Shown in pieces: positions 18,905 to 27,813 of a stretch of 64,000 bases of DNA. The translations under genes and the position numbers were made by a program. This DNA comes from an uncultured Prevotellaceae bacterium (GTDB lineage Bacteria > Bacteroidota > Bacteroidia > Bacteroidales > Bacteroidaceae): the NCBI GenBank assembly GCA_900316975.1, contig ONFA01000026.1, positions 1 to 64,000 on the forward strand. Reading direction: 5' to 3'. The notes beneath the pieces were generated by a model. The model worked only from the letters and a program-made list of their open reading frames with translations. It did no database searches and was not told where the DNA came from. How positions within the stretch are numbered: position 1 is the first letter of the stretch; each line of letters begins with the position of its first letter.

Positions 18905-20029
18905 ATGATACATCGTATATTAGAAGAGCAAATCGTTTCCTTATTGGGTAGTGGAAAAGCTATTGTTATTATGGGAGCCAGACAGGTAGGCAAGTCAACG
19001 TTGTTAGAGTCCATCTTCCGGGACAAAGAGAAGGTGCTATGGATGACTGGCGACGACTTGGATGTTCAGGAACTTTTCAGTCAAATAACTTCCTCACGTC
19101 TCAAAGCCCTTTTAGGCAACTCTCAATACCTCATTATCGATGAGGCTCAACGAATTCCTGATATTGGTCTTCGTTTAAAACTAATTACCGATCAAATCAA
19201 AGAAGTTCAGGTTATAGCTACTGGCAGTAGTTCTTTTGAGTTAGCATCCAAAGTAAACGAGTCACTTGCAGGACGTAAGCGAGAATTCCGCATGTTCCCA
19301 GTCTCATTCAGCGAGATGGTTTCCCACACCAATCTCCTTGAAGAGCTGCGTCTAATCCCCCATCGAATGGTGTTTGGTTATTATCCAGAGGTCGTTTCAA
19401 ATCCAGGCAACGAGAATGTCATCTTGAAAGAGTTATCCGACAGTTTTCTCTATAAAGACATTCTTTCTCTTGAAAATATCAACAAGCCCGACAAGATTGT
19501 CCGTCTTTTAAAGGCTCTTGCCTTCCAAATAGGCAGTCAGGTCAGTTATAACGAGGTCGGGCAGTTGGTTGGATTAGATTCAAAGACTGTTGAGCGCTAT
19601 ATAGACGTTCTTGAAAAGTCACACATCATCTTCCGTTTAGGTACATTCTCCCGCAATCTGCGGAATGAATTGAAGTCCAGCCGCAAGATTTATTTCTGGG
19701 ATCTTGGCATCCGCAATCTTCTCATTGGCAATCTTGCGCAAGTGGAGAATCGTACAGATGTAGGAGCCTTATGGGAGAATTATGTCATTGCCGAGCGACT
19801 AAAATATAACGCTTACTGTTACAGCATTGCCCAATATTGGTTCTGGCGCACGCAGCAACAGAAAGAGATAGACTATCTTGAGGAAAAGAATGGTCAACTG
19901 AACGCCTATGAATTCAAATGGAACGACAAAAAGGCAAATGTTCGTGCCCCAGAGTCTTTTTCCAAGGCATATCCCGAAGCATTCTTTAAGGTTATAACGC
20001 CCAAGAACGTTGATGAGTTCCTATTATAA
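18905..20029 (+). CDS. AAA/DUF4143 ATP-binding protein
   Basis: 374 aa from the chosen start (MIHRILEEQI). The N-terminal AAA domain has a Walker A GARQVGKST at 24-32, Walker B YLIIDEAQRI, and sensor ATGSSSFEL. The C-terminal half is DUF4143-like with a restriction-nuclease-type core (WFWRTQQQKEIDYLEE and AYEFKWN). These genes are widespread, often mobile, and of unknown role. It is the only gene reading rightward here, has its own promoter, and is followed by gene debris, so it looks like an insertion into the polysaccharide operon. Confidence 0.87.
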   Translation: MIHRILEEQIVSLLGSGKAIVIMGARQVGKSTLLESIFRDKEKVLWMTGDDLDVQELFSQITSSRLKALLGNSQYLIIDEAQRIPDIGLRLKLITDQIKEVQVIATGSSSFELASKVNESLAGRKREFRMFPVSFSEMVSHTNLLEELRLIPHRMVFGYYPEVVSNPGNENVILKELSDSFLYKDILSLENINKPDKIVRLLKALAFQIGSQVSYNEVGQLVGLDSKTVERYIDVLEKSHIIFRLGTFSRNLRNELKSSRKIYFWDLGIRNLLIGNLAQVENRTDVGALWENYVIAERLKYNAYCYSIAQYWFWRTQQQKEIDYLEEKNGQLNAYEFKWNDKKANVRAPESFSKAYPEAFFKVITPKNVDEFLL

Positions 20030-20043
20030 TCCCCAAACACATC

Positions 20044-20196
20044 CTCACACCCTTCTGAGCTTGGGATAGATATGGCCAATCTCCCATCCGTATGGACTGG
20101 TACCGGTCGTCATATTTATCCTTCTCTATCCAGGCCCCACAAGCATCATGTCTATATTTCTCTTGATCGAACCCTTCTACTGGGAAAGCCCGTCCC
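20044..20196 (-). pseudogene. Decayed HNH endonuclease fragment
   Basis: Minus-strand reading gives RAFPVEGFDQEKYRHDACGA then WIEKDKYDDR in one frame, and TSPYGWEIGHIYPKLRR in another. Together these match the Bacteroidetes HNH family core (DACGAWI... then YGWEIDHI.P). A frameshift, loss of the Asp in the DHI motif, no start codon and a missing 3' part show it is dead. The rest of the 20030-20370 gap holds nothing else besides the radical SAM fragment. Confidence 0.7.
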
Positions 20197-20262
20197 CATA
20201 AAAATCAAGCAGTTCTTTATCTATTGTACACATATATTTTTGATTAACTTCTATCAGTATCC

Positions 20263-20346
20263 TTAAAAACTGTAGTTGCACTTAGAGCAACGAGCATTGC
20301 AACGATATGTCACAATCACTGTACCATTTAGTTTCTTTTCTGCCAT
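20263..20346 (-). pseudogene. Truncated duplicate of the radical SAM gene start
   Basis: 27 codons: MAEKKLNGTVIVTYRCNARC, then SKCNYSF and stop. The first 24 residues copy the start of the radical SAM gene at 18776 with one substitution (M to K), including all three cluster cysteines, and then the match ends. It lies 1.5 kb upstream of the intact copy and marks an incomplete duplication. Confidence 0.88.
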
Positions 20347-20370
20347 ATATCTTATTTAAATTATATCTAT

Positions 20371-21352
20371 TTATAACCCAAAGCACATCTTCACATACCT
20401 TGGAGCCTTTTTATCTATTATCTTGGCAATAAATGTAGGTGCATAAACTCCAATAATAACGCTCAGTAGCCACATTGGTACAAACAACTTATCATTACCC
20501 AATTTCACGTATGTCCACCTGATAACCATTTGGAAGAAAATACCCATTAGGAATATCTGGAAAGTATAGTCCCTGAATGAGCTAAATAGTCTTGGAATGT
20601 ATTTGCCAACAATCAAACATAGAGACATTGCAAATAGCGTTCCCACAAAGGCAGTCTCAGCTTTCATCGATTCGGGTAACATTTCAAAGATATTACATAA
20701 AATGAATAATAATACCATAGTTAACAAAAACCACCACTTGCATATAAATCTATTCCACTCAAACCTGCAGCATAAAATACCCGTCACAAAAAATGGAAGC
20801 ATATAGGCAACTCTTCCTAAATTAAAGTAAGATATATTAGGGAAGAAGTTGCTTGTCAAAATTGCCCCCCAGTCCCAGAATTGCAGAAAAACTGTTATTT
20901 ATTATTAGTTTATAGATAGGATATAATAGCATCAATTCAAAGAGGACAATGACAAACCACATCTCACCAAGGGGATTGCTACGGAAGAATAAAAACGTAT
21001 TTACTATTTCTTCCACATCTACAACTCTATGCATCAATTGGGGAAATGCCAACTTCAGAACCATAGCAATAATAGTAAAAGCAAAGAAAGGTATAGCCAG
21101 TCTTTTCGCCTTTGATACAAGCATTTCTTTATAAGGTTTATCCCTTCCGATACAAGTATAATAAAATAACCATCCTGATATAAATATAAACAAAGGCATA
21201 TGGAACGAATAAATAATCCGTCCTATTCCTGTAGCTATAGGAGTCGTAGCATCTCCAGGAACATTTGTCAATACCACATGCCCTATTATTACTAGCAACA
21301 TACTAAATCCTTGCAGTACTGAAAGCCAATCTATTTTCTTTTTTTCGGCCAT
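20371..21352 (-). pseudogene. Acyltransferase_3 family membrane acyltransferase, frameshifted at a G6 tract
   Basis: Two overlapping frames make one protein. The first, from 21352, is MAEKKKIDWLSVLQGFSMLLVIIGH with the catalytic-type His near 24 and the SFHMPLFIFISG motif. The second, to 20371, is TSNFFPNISYFNLGR with further membrane helices. They join at six C residues (20865-20870, G6 on the coding strand). Removing one base gives 981 nt, 326 codons plus stop, and a smooth ILGLGAILTSNFF junction. Full members are integral membrane O-acetyltransferases acting on surface glycans. It is either a phase-variable gene in the OFF state, a recent mutation, or an assembly error. Confidence 0.82.
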
Positions 21353-21356
21353 ATCT

Positions 21357-22526
21357 TTAACAGTTTATTCCTTTATAATACTCCATCAACTTCTCATAAT
21401 ATGCCTCACTTGAATATCTCTTCACGGCATTTTCGGCGATAGTTTTATTGTCAAATGATGTATTCCACATCATTTCAATCTTCTCTTTCAAATCATCCAC
21501 ATTCCCACTCTTAAAGGTCATACCAGAGATACCTTCTTCAATCAATTCAGGTATGCCTCCAATTCTTGCGCCAAGTACAGGCGTACCAAGACTCTGGGAT
21601 TCGATGACAGTCAAAGGATTATTTTCACTCCATTCCGATGGTATCACCATAAATTTTGCTCCTTCTATAATAGGACGGAAATCATTCCACTCCATTTGGC
21701 CTTTGAACTCAATGTTGGTAATACCCTTGTATTGATCTCGCAGCACTGGTAACAATTCACCATCCCCTATTACAATAAGTTTATGTGGAAAAGCCACCGC
21801 TGCCTTGCACAAAGTGCGAATACCCTTTACATCATTTACACGCCCAATGTATACGAAATAGTTTTTCTTCTCAAAACATGGTTTCTTCACCTTCTCCACA
21901 TCTATAAAGTTGCATAGTACCCTAAATTTCTTTGCATCATAACCTCCCCTAACCACTGTATCCATCATGAATTGTGATGGAGGCAGAAACAGGTCTGTAT
22001 ATTCCTGTAATTTTACCTTATTCCATTTCTTAGCCTCCAGATAGCCAATGTAGGAACCAATGATGCCTCCTGGCATACACTGATGTTTGATGACAGCTGT
22101 TTTATCTGTCATACATTCTTCGCACCAGTGTCCATTTCTCATGCAAGTATAGCATGGACATACCAGTTTCGTATCATGCAATGTCCACACCACTCTTATT
22201 CCCCTCTGATGAGCGATCTTTGCAATAAATGGAGATAATTGTGTATGGATATTATGTAGATGCACTACATCTGGCTTAAAATCATTTAATAATTTAGTGA
22301 ATCCTTCTTTTACCTGCTTTGTTCCAAATGGCCTCATCAACGCATCGACCTTACTCATATTTGAAGGCCAATAGGCACTCCACTCTGATGGTAAGTTTGC
22401 GGGATAATGCATAGCGTATATCGCAATCTTATGCCCATGTGCATTCAACAGTTGTTCAAGGTTCATGGTGACAATACAATCCCCGCCACGACGGTAGTAG
22501 AACTTATTTGCTAATAGTATTTTCAC
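21357..22526 (-). CDS. Family 4 glycosyltransferase
   Basis: 389 aa, GT-B fold. N-terminal KILLANKFYYRRGGDCIVTM carries the glycine loop; VVHLHNIHTQLSP follows; the C-terminal half has YIGRVNDVKGIRTL and the E-x7-E segment EWSENNPLTVIE. A cysteine-rich insert (CPCYTCMRNGHWCEECM) near residue 125, of the kind seen in some capsule GT4 enzymes, may bind metal. Cytosolic, building the repeat unit. It ends four bases before the frameshifted acyltransferase. Confidence 0.9.
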   Translation of the reverse strand: MKILLANKFYYRRGGDCIVTMNLEQLLNAHGHKIAIYAMHYPANLPSEWSAYWPSNMSKVDALMRPFGTKQVKEGFTKLLNDFKPDVVHLHNIHTQLSPFIAKIAHQRGIRVVWTLHDTKLVCPCYTCMRNGHWCEECMTDKTAVIKHQCMPGGIIGSYIGYLEAKKWNKVKLQEYTDLFLPPSQFMMDTVVRGGYDAKKFRVLCNFIDVEKVKKPCFEKKNYFVYIGRVNDVKGIRTLCKAAVAFPHKLIVIGDGELLPVLRDQYKGITNIEFKGQMEWNDFRPIIEGAKFMVIPSEWSENNPLTVIESQSLGTPVLGARIGGIPELIEEGISGMTFKSGNVDDLKEKIEMMWNTSFDNKTIAENAVKRYSSEAYYEKLMEYYKGINC

Positions 22527-22556
22527 AGCTTATGAAGATATAGGTTTATAAAATTT

Positions 22557-23987
22557 TCAACAGCTCTTTCCCAAATGCAATTCTGGTTTCTGAAACCCCA
22601 CCTTTTTTTCTATTCTCTTCTTCATCTTAACATCTTTGGCTGATCCTTTTTCTATAATCACAATCTTACTGTTATCACCACTCCATTCCTTATACTTAGA
22701 TATAGATTCTTCACCATCAGCATAAATCGTTGGATAGTTCTTTTGTCCATGATAATGGTTCAGATACTGCCCTTTATAAATATACACCTTATTATTATTC
22801 ATCCCCAAAGGTTTGGTATAGCCACAATAATGAGATGCCCCATAGAATGTGTTACTCTTAATTATAACATTCCTATCGGCATTCTCGTAACTTAATATGT
22901 TCGCGTCTCTTTGCTGGGGTGTTCCAAATTCATTTTCTCCCATAAAGAAACATGTATTGCCAGTGAACTCACAATTTATGTATTGAGGATTCTCATCAAA
23001 CCCCGATGGATTAATAAAATGCTCAAATGCCTGTCTACATTTATATAGTATATTATTACGGAAGTGAATGTTTTTAGGTTGAAAACCTTTCATGACAGTT
23101 CCTTGAATGGTACAGCCACAGTCGTATGTCCTACTTATAATACATTTCTGAACACAAACATTTTCTGAACTTCCCCCGATTTCGATGCCATTTCCATAAC
23201 GGACCCAATATTTATAACCGACCTGAATAGCGCCTCCTATTAAATCAAACTGACAGTGTTCTATTAATGCATCCTTTGCATTAGCCACTCCATGTCTTGA
23301 GAATCCAACAAAAGAAATATTCCTGATTATACAACCATTGGAATTTGAGATACCGTGAGCACCCATTGAAAAACAAAGATTCTTTATTGTACGAGGGTCT
23401 TTGTCTATCTTTAGCGATAGGATATTAAAAGGGGATTGTTTTACAGAATCCATTTGGAAAAAAGAATTAGTATAAAAATCTCCCTCACAATGAATGTAAG
23501 TTTTGTCTTTTACATTGTTACCGTATATCTTATCACTATTCGGGTCATAAATAATCCCAACATTATTGAACATTATGTTTGGCTTATTATTACTCTGTAA
23601 ATAACCTTTGAAATGTTCTTCTTTAGACAAATCTATCGTCCAAATATTGTTCGCAGCATCATAGACCCATGCATTCGCATCCTTTAAAATTTTAAAGCCA
23701 CACACAATAGGCTTATCCCCGCTTCCATAAGATTCGATTATAGAATTCGTTATACCTTCAATATGTTCAAAAAAAACATCTCCACAATTTAGTCGAATCT
23801 TTACAAACTCTTTCTCTTTTATGGCTGCAATACTTCTCAATGGGCTATCTTTTGTAGTACCAACATTTGAGTTAGAGCCCAAAGAAGATGATATATAATA
23901 GACTTTTTTTATCTGATTTTCTCTGACGTGTTGTGACAGCAAACACAATGGGAAAATAAAGAAAAAAAGAACACAGAAAAACCTCAT
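22557..23987 (-). CDS. Secreted right-handed beta-helix protein
   Basis: 476 aa with a signal peptide (FFCVLFFFIFPLCLLSQ) and a body of parallel beta-helix rungs (NCIIRNISFVGFSRHGV, ALIEHCQFDLIGGA, NVCVQKCIISRTYDCG, NIHFRNNILYKCR). This fold is used by polysaccharide lyases, hydrolases and epimerases. Catalytic residues cannot be assigned. Its place among glycosyltransferase genes, overlapping the next gene by four bases, suggests periplasmic processing or trimming of the glycan made by this locus. Confidence 0.78.
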   Translation of the reverse strand: MRFFCVLFFFIFPLCLLSQHVRENQIKKVYYISSSLGSNSNVGTTKDSPLRSIAAIKEKEFVKIRLNCGDVFFEHIEGITNSIIESYGSGDKPIVCGFKILKDANAWVYDAANNIWTIDLSKEEHFKGYLQSNNKPNIMFNNVGIIYDPNSDKIYGNNVKDKTYIHCEGDFYTNSFFQMDSVKQSPFNILSLKIDKDPRTIKNLCFSMGAHGISNSNGCIIRNISFVGFSRHGVANAKDALIEHCQFDLIGGAIQVGYKYWVRYGNGIEIGGSSENVCVQKCIISRTYDCGCTIQGTVMKGFQPKNIHFRNNILYKCRQAFEHFINPSGFDENPQYINCEFTGNTCFFMGENEFGTPQQRDANILSYENADRNVIIKSNTFYGASHYCGYTKPLGMNNNKVYIYKGQYLNHYHGQKNYPTIYADGEESISKYKEWSGDNSKIVIIEKGSAKDVKMKKRIEKKVGFQKPELHLGKSC

Positions 23988-24946
23988 TGCCGAATAGCTG
24001 AATAATACTTTATGAATATCTCTTTAGGAGTCTTAGATGTGAGAATGCTCCTCAAAACATTTATATCACCGATAGATAATATATAATCTTCGTTAGGTTT
24101 CTTTTTAGATAAAGACTTTACACTATGGAACAAGAATTGAAAAATTGAAAATAAGCACAACCACACACTAATGATAATATACCGATATGATTTCCCTTGT
24201 GATAGATATATCGCCATTCCTTTGGCCTGAGCTGGACGTGTGGCCGTTTGTATCATTGACAAAGATTTGCCGGACATCCCTTCATAATGTGTTATTACGA
24301 TATTTGCATTCACATAGCACTTATATCCCATCTTGTTTAGACTATCTGATAAAGCTATATCCTCAGGACAGAAGAAATATCTCTCATCAAACCATCCCAT
24401 ATTGCGAAAGACTGCCGTCTTTATAAGAAAAAAGGCTCCCCATAGATTATATGTCTGGAATACCCCTTTTTGATTGACATAAGCAGATTTTGTCTTTTGC
24501 TCATTCCACAATTTAAATTGTTGCAACACAAAAGTTCTAAATGTATACTTTGGTCTTCCACAACTCTGAAACGTTCCATCTCCAAATACAGATCTTGGGC
24601 TAACCACAGCGACATCCGCCGGTAAGTTCTCTATTGTCTCAACCAGCCTGTCAATGACAGGCATTTTCATCTCTGTATCATCATTCAGCACGAAACAATA
24701 CTTCCCCTTAGCCTGTCGTAATGCAAGGTTATTATTTTCAGAAAAGCCTCGAATCTCGTTGCTCTCGATGAATGACACCCAAGGAAAGGAAACTTTTACC
24801 TTCTCAATATTCTCCTTCGAGAAGAGGTATGCCACCACCAAAGTTTCATAAGTCACCTTATTAGTGTATTTCTCAATACTTTCCAAACAGAGGTACAAAT
24901 TCTTCAGATTGTTCATGCAAACAATCACTATGCTTACGTCTATCAT
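23984..24946 (-). CDS. Family 2 glycosyltransferase
   Basis: 320 aa GT-A enzyme. DVSIVIVCMNNLKNLYLCLE at the N-terminus, FVLNDDTEMK (the DxD-like metal site) near residue 92, and RYFFCPEDIALSDSLNKMGY (acceptor-side acidic motif) near 195. A hydrophobic segment near 255-275 may anchor it to the membrane. It overlaps both neighbours by four bases and is translationally coupled. Confidence 0.9.
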   Translation of the reverse strand: MIDVSIVIVCMNNLKNLYLCLESIEKYTNKVTYETLVVAYLFSKENIEKVKVSFPWVSFIESNEIRGFSENNNLALRQAKGKYCFVLNDDTEMKMPVIDRLVETIENLPADVAVVSPRSVFGDGTFQSCGRPKYTFRTFVLQQFKLWNEQKTKSAYVNQKGVFQTYNLWGAFFLIKTAVFRNMGWFDERYFFCPEDIALSDSLNKMGYKCYVNANIVITHYEGMSGKSLSMIQTATRPAQAKGMAIYLSQGKSYRYIIISVWLCLFSIFQFLFHSVKSLSKKKPNEDYILSIGDINVLRSILTSKTPKEIFIKYYSAIRQ

Positions 24947-25713
24947 GCGAATCTTTTATTGTGGTGCAGAGTCGTATCAATCTTGGTCTTTAATAATTGC
25001 ATACGAGCCAATATAGAGTTTGTAAATATTGTATAACAAGGAGCATAAATCTTTTTATAATCTTTTTTGTATTTCTTGATAATACGTTTCAAAGTCTCAA
25101 AGAAATACTTGTCAATAGTAAGTCCAATATCATCGTTCATTTTGTGATATATACTTGTTGACGCTACCCTTACTTGAGTACCCAAATCTCTTCTCGCATG
25201 ATAGCATAGCTCAACCGCATAAAGGTGCCAGTGATAGCAGACGTCCTCATCAAACATCATCTTCAGGAAAAGGGCCTTAGGGATGGCGAAACAACACTCG
25301 TCAACACATTCCACATCGGTCATTTCCGATATTTGATTATTCACAATATAGTTCTTGGTGGCATAATAACGCAAGTTAGAATAGCTCTCATCGTTGTTTT
25401 TCTTCCCCGAGAAACCTATAATCAAGTTCGGATTATGTTCAAACGATTCTACCAACTCTTTTATGAATGCTCCATCGTCAAAGGCAATGTCTTGATGAAC
25501 AAAGCACAGGATGTCGCCTAATTCGTTAAGATGACTTATTATCTCAGTGTTAAAAGCCGATGCAGCGCTATGGTATTTCGAGTTTCCATTATCTATAAGA
25601 AGAACATGTGGATTAAAATCCACAACGCGATTCTTCAATTTTTCAATAGAAGGTAAAAACATCGAATTCAACTGCTTTTCATTATTGTAGCAGCATATAA
25701 AGGAAATAGACAT
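24943..25713 (-). CDS. Glycosyltransferase of the GT2-like type
   Basis: 256 aa. A short GT-A protein: MSISFICCYNNEKQLNSMFL, then LIDNGNSKYHSAASAFN and FVHQDIAFDDGAF (putative metal site near residue 93), then ECCFAIPKALF and an HWHLYAVELCYHARR segment. It lacks a long C-terminal part and is shorter than standard GT2 enzymes, like the Glyco_tranf_2_5 group. Probably adds one sugar of the repeat unit. Confidence 0.78.
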   Translation of the reverse strand: MSISFICCYNNEKQLNSMFLPSIEKLKNRVVDFNPHVLLIDNGNSKYHSAASAFNTEIISHLNELGDILCFVHQDIAFDDGAFIKELVESFEHNPNLIIGFSGKKNNDESYSNLRYYATKNYIVNNQISEMTDVECVDECCFAIPKALFLKMMFDEDVCYHWHLYAVELCYHARRDLGTQVRVASTSIYHKMNDDIGLTIDKYFFETLKRIIKKYKKDYKKIYAPCYTIFTNSILARMQLLKTKIDTTLHHNKRFA

Positions 25714-25725
25714 TGACTATTGCAG

Positions 25726-26889
25726 TTATATTGTACCTAATATTGAGTTATATATATTCAATATCTTTGATTTATATATTTCTTCAGAAAAATATGCTTC
25801 AGCTTTTGCATGAGCATTGTTAACCAACTGTTTGGATAATTCTTTCGAATTTACAATTTCCCATAGTAGTTGTGAGGCATCATAAAGATTGTTATATAAC
25901 AAACCATTATATCTGTCCTCAATAATTTCTTTTGTTCCACCAGAATTGTTACCAAGGATCGGACAGCCATAGAACATTGCTTCAACAGTAACCCTACCCA
26001 TTGCTTCATTAGGAGAGCACATTAAAAAAGCAGATGCCTTACACATTAACTCCTTTATGTCTTTTTGATATCCAACGAATTTATAAGCATCCAAACAATT
26101 ATATTTTGCAGATATCTTCTCCAGCTTTTGCCTGTAAACCTGACTGCAGTTTCCTGCATATACTAATTTGTAACCCAACTGTGCAATATTTGACATGAAA
26201 AATATTTCTGCCGCAACATCAGCACCTTTCTCGTCACACACAAAACCTGCACAAAAAAGAACATATTTCTCTTTCTCAGTTATGAAACAAATATCTTCTT
26301 TTGAACGAACAGCATTATAAAGCACATATGCATTTTGCATGTTTTGACACCCCCAGTGTTCAAAAACCGCATTTGTTATTGCTATAATGGCGTCAGAATG
26401 TTGAATTTCTTTTTTTAATTTATAAAAACCTTCTACAGGAGTCAATTTGAAATCTAAATTCATGAATTCTCTAAGATGCCAGACATGTTTTGCATCCAAA
26501 CGACGTGCAAGCTTACCACCAAAAGATATAAGAGCAGAATTTGTATGAACTATATCTATTTTGCACCCAGAGAACTCTTTGGCAACCCTTTTAATACAAA
26601 GATTATTAATGTAGTTATCTAATACTAATCTTGGGAAATGATATATCCATCGTTTAAATCTATTCTTATTAGCAAGGTTCAAATTAAATTTTTGAACGAT
26701 TGTAGGGTAGCCACATTTTTTTGCATGAATATAAACCCCGCCTTCGGCTTTTGTCAGAATAAAAGGATTAACATGGTCTCGCACCGAGTTTATCATATTA
26801 AACATAGAATAAGATCCCCCTCCCATGTTGCCTTCCTCATGACATATGAATAGTACATTTATACTTGGAACATTATTTACTGTAGCCAT
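25726..26889 (-). CDS. Family 4 glycosyltransferase
   Basis: 387 aa, GT-B fold. INVLFICHEEGNMGGGSYSM at the N-terminus, KIDIVHTNSALISFGGKLAR mid-way, then VLFCAGFVCDEKGADVAAEI and MCSPNEAMGRVTVEAMFYG with the conserved glutamates. Base composition is lower in G+C than the flanking housekeeping genes, as in the rest of this stretch (20-31 kb), consistent with horizontal exchange of the locus centre. Confidence 0.89.
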   Translation of the reverse strand: MATVNNVPSINVLFICHEEGNMGGGSYSMFNMINSVRDHVNPFILTKAEGGVYIHAKKCGYPTIVQKFNLNLANKNRFKRWIYHFPRLVLDNYINNLCIKRVAKEFSGCKIDIVHTNSALISFGGKLARRLDAKHVWHLREFMNLDFKLTPVEGFYKLKKEIQHSDAIIAITNAVFEHWGCQNMQNAYVLYNAVRSKEDICFITEKEKYVLFCAGFVCDEKGADVAAEIFFMSNIAQLGYKLVYAGNCSQVYRQKLEKISAKYNCLDAYKFVGYQKDIKELMCKASAFLMCSPNEAMGRVTVEAMFYGCPILGNNSGGTKEIIEDRYNGLLYNNLYDASQLLWEIVNSKELSKQLVNNAHAKAEAYFSEEIYKSKILNIYNSILGTI

Positions 26890-26904
26890 ATAATATAATT
26901 GGGG

Positions 26905-27813
26905 TTATTGATTCAAAAAAGATTTTGTTTCTTTAATCGACACTACGCGATTACGACTTATTCTTCCTAAATTAGTAATGAGTATAGCACCATACTTAAA
27001 TGGTAACAAGGAGTTGTATTCTTTTATTGAATTCAACACATATTTTATTATATATAATATGCACCAAATAATATTATCATACTTTTTATTATTTGGATTG
27101 CTAATGATTCTTATCGTATTAGTATATGAGAGATAAACCATTTTGATTTTTGACAAAGCTCTTTCACTTCTATCATGAACAACTTTCAAGGATGGTACAA
27201 TTCCAACTCTTATTTTGTGATAGCAAAGCCTATCACAATAATTATCATCTTCGCTATAATGTACGAACGAAGGTGAAAAACCTCCTGCAATTTCTATACA
27301 TCTCCGTGTAATAAACCAATGCGCAGCCATAACGACAGGAACATCGTAAATTTTGCGAACCTCTCCCATATATATATCTGTGAACAGTTCACGGTTTGAA
27401 TACCATGAACAAACGCCTGCAACAAAATTCTTGTCTATGTGGCGAAGATCTGCATTCATTTGGAAAGGACTCAAAATACCATATTCAGGATTCTCTTCGC
27501 TGATCTTAATCAATTTCTCAAACGTGTCAGGCATCACCCAAGCATCTTGGTTCAATAAATAAACATAGTCATATTGGTTATCTAATGCATATTGTAATCC
27601 TAAATTATTGGCCTTTCCAAACCCTAAATTTTTATCACTCTGATGAAAAATTATCTTAGGGAACCGCTCTTCTATATAGCTTTGTGTCCCATCCGTTGAT
27701 CCGTTGTCGACTACGTATACATCAGGCTCAACAGATGACAGGAATAGGCTGCCAAAGCATCGGTCAGCCCACTGCATGGCATTGTAAGTGACAACTATTG
27801 CTAGTATCTTCAT
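26905..27813 (-). CDS. Family 2 glycosyltransferase (rhamnosyltransferase-like)
   Basis: 302 aa GT-A. KILAIVVTYNAMQWADRCFG, VVDNGSTDGTQSYIEE, LGFGKANNLGLQYAL and YLLNQDAWV (DxD-type site) follow the WbbL/rhamnosyltransferase pattern. With a full rmlABCD set in the same locus, dTDP-rhamnose is a plausible donor; this is inference. It overlaps the flippase gene by four bases. Confidence 0.88.
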   Translation of the reverse strand: MKILAIVVTYNAMQWADRCFGSLFLSSVEPDVYVVDNGSTDGTQSYIEERFPKIIFHQSDKNLGFGKANNLGLQYALDNQYDYVYLLNQDAWVMPDTFEKLIKISEENPEYGILSPFQMNADLRHIDKNFVAGVCSWYSNRELFTDIYMGEVRKIYDVPVVMAAHWFITRRCIEIAGGFSPSFVHYSEDDNYCDRLCYHKIRVGIVPSLKVVHDRSERALSKIKMVYLSYTNTIRIISNPNNKKYDNIIWCILYIIKYVLNSIKEYNSLLPFKYGAILITNLGRISRNRVVSIKETKSFLNQ

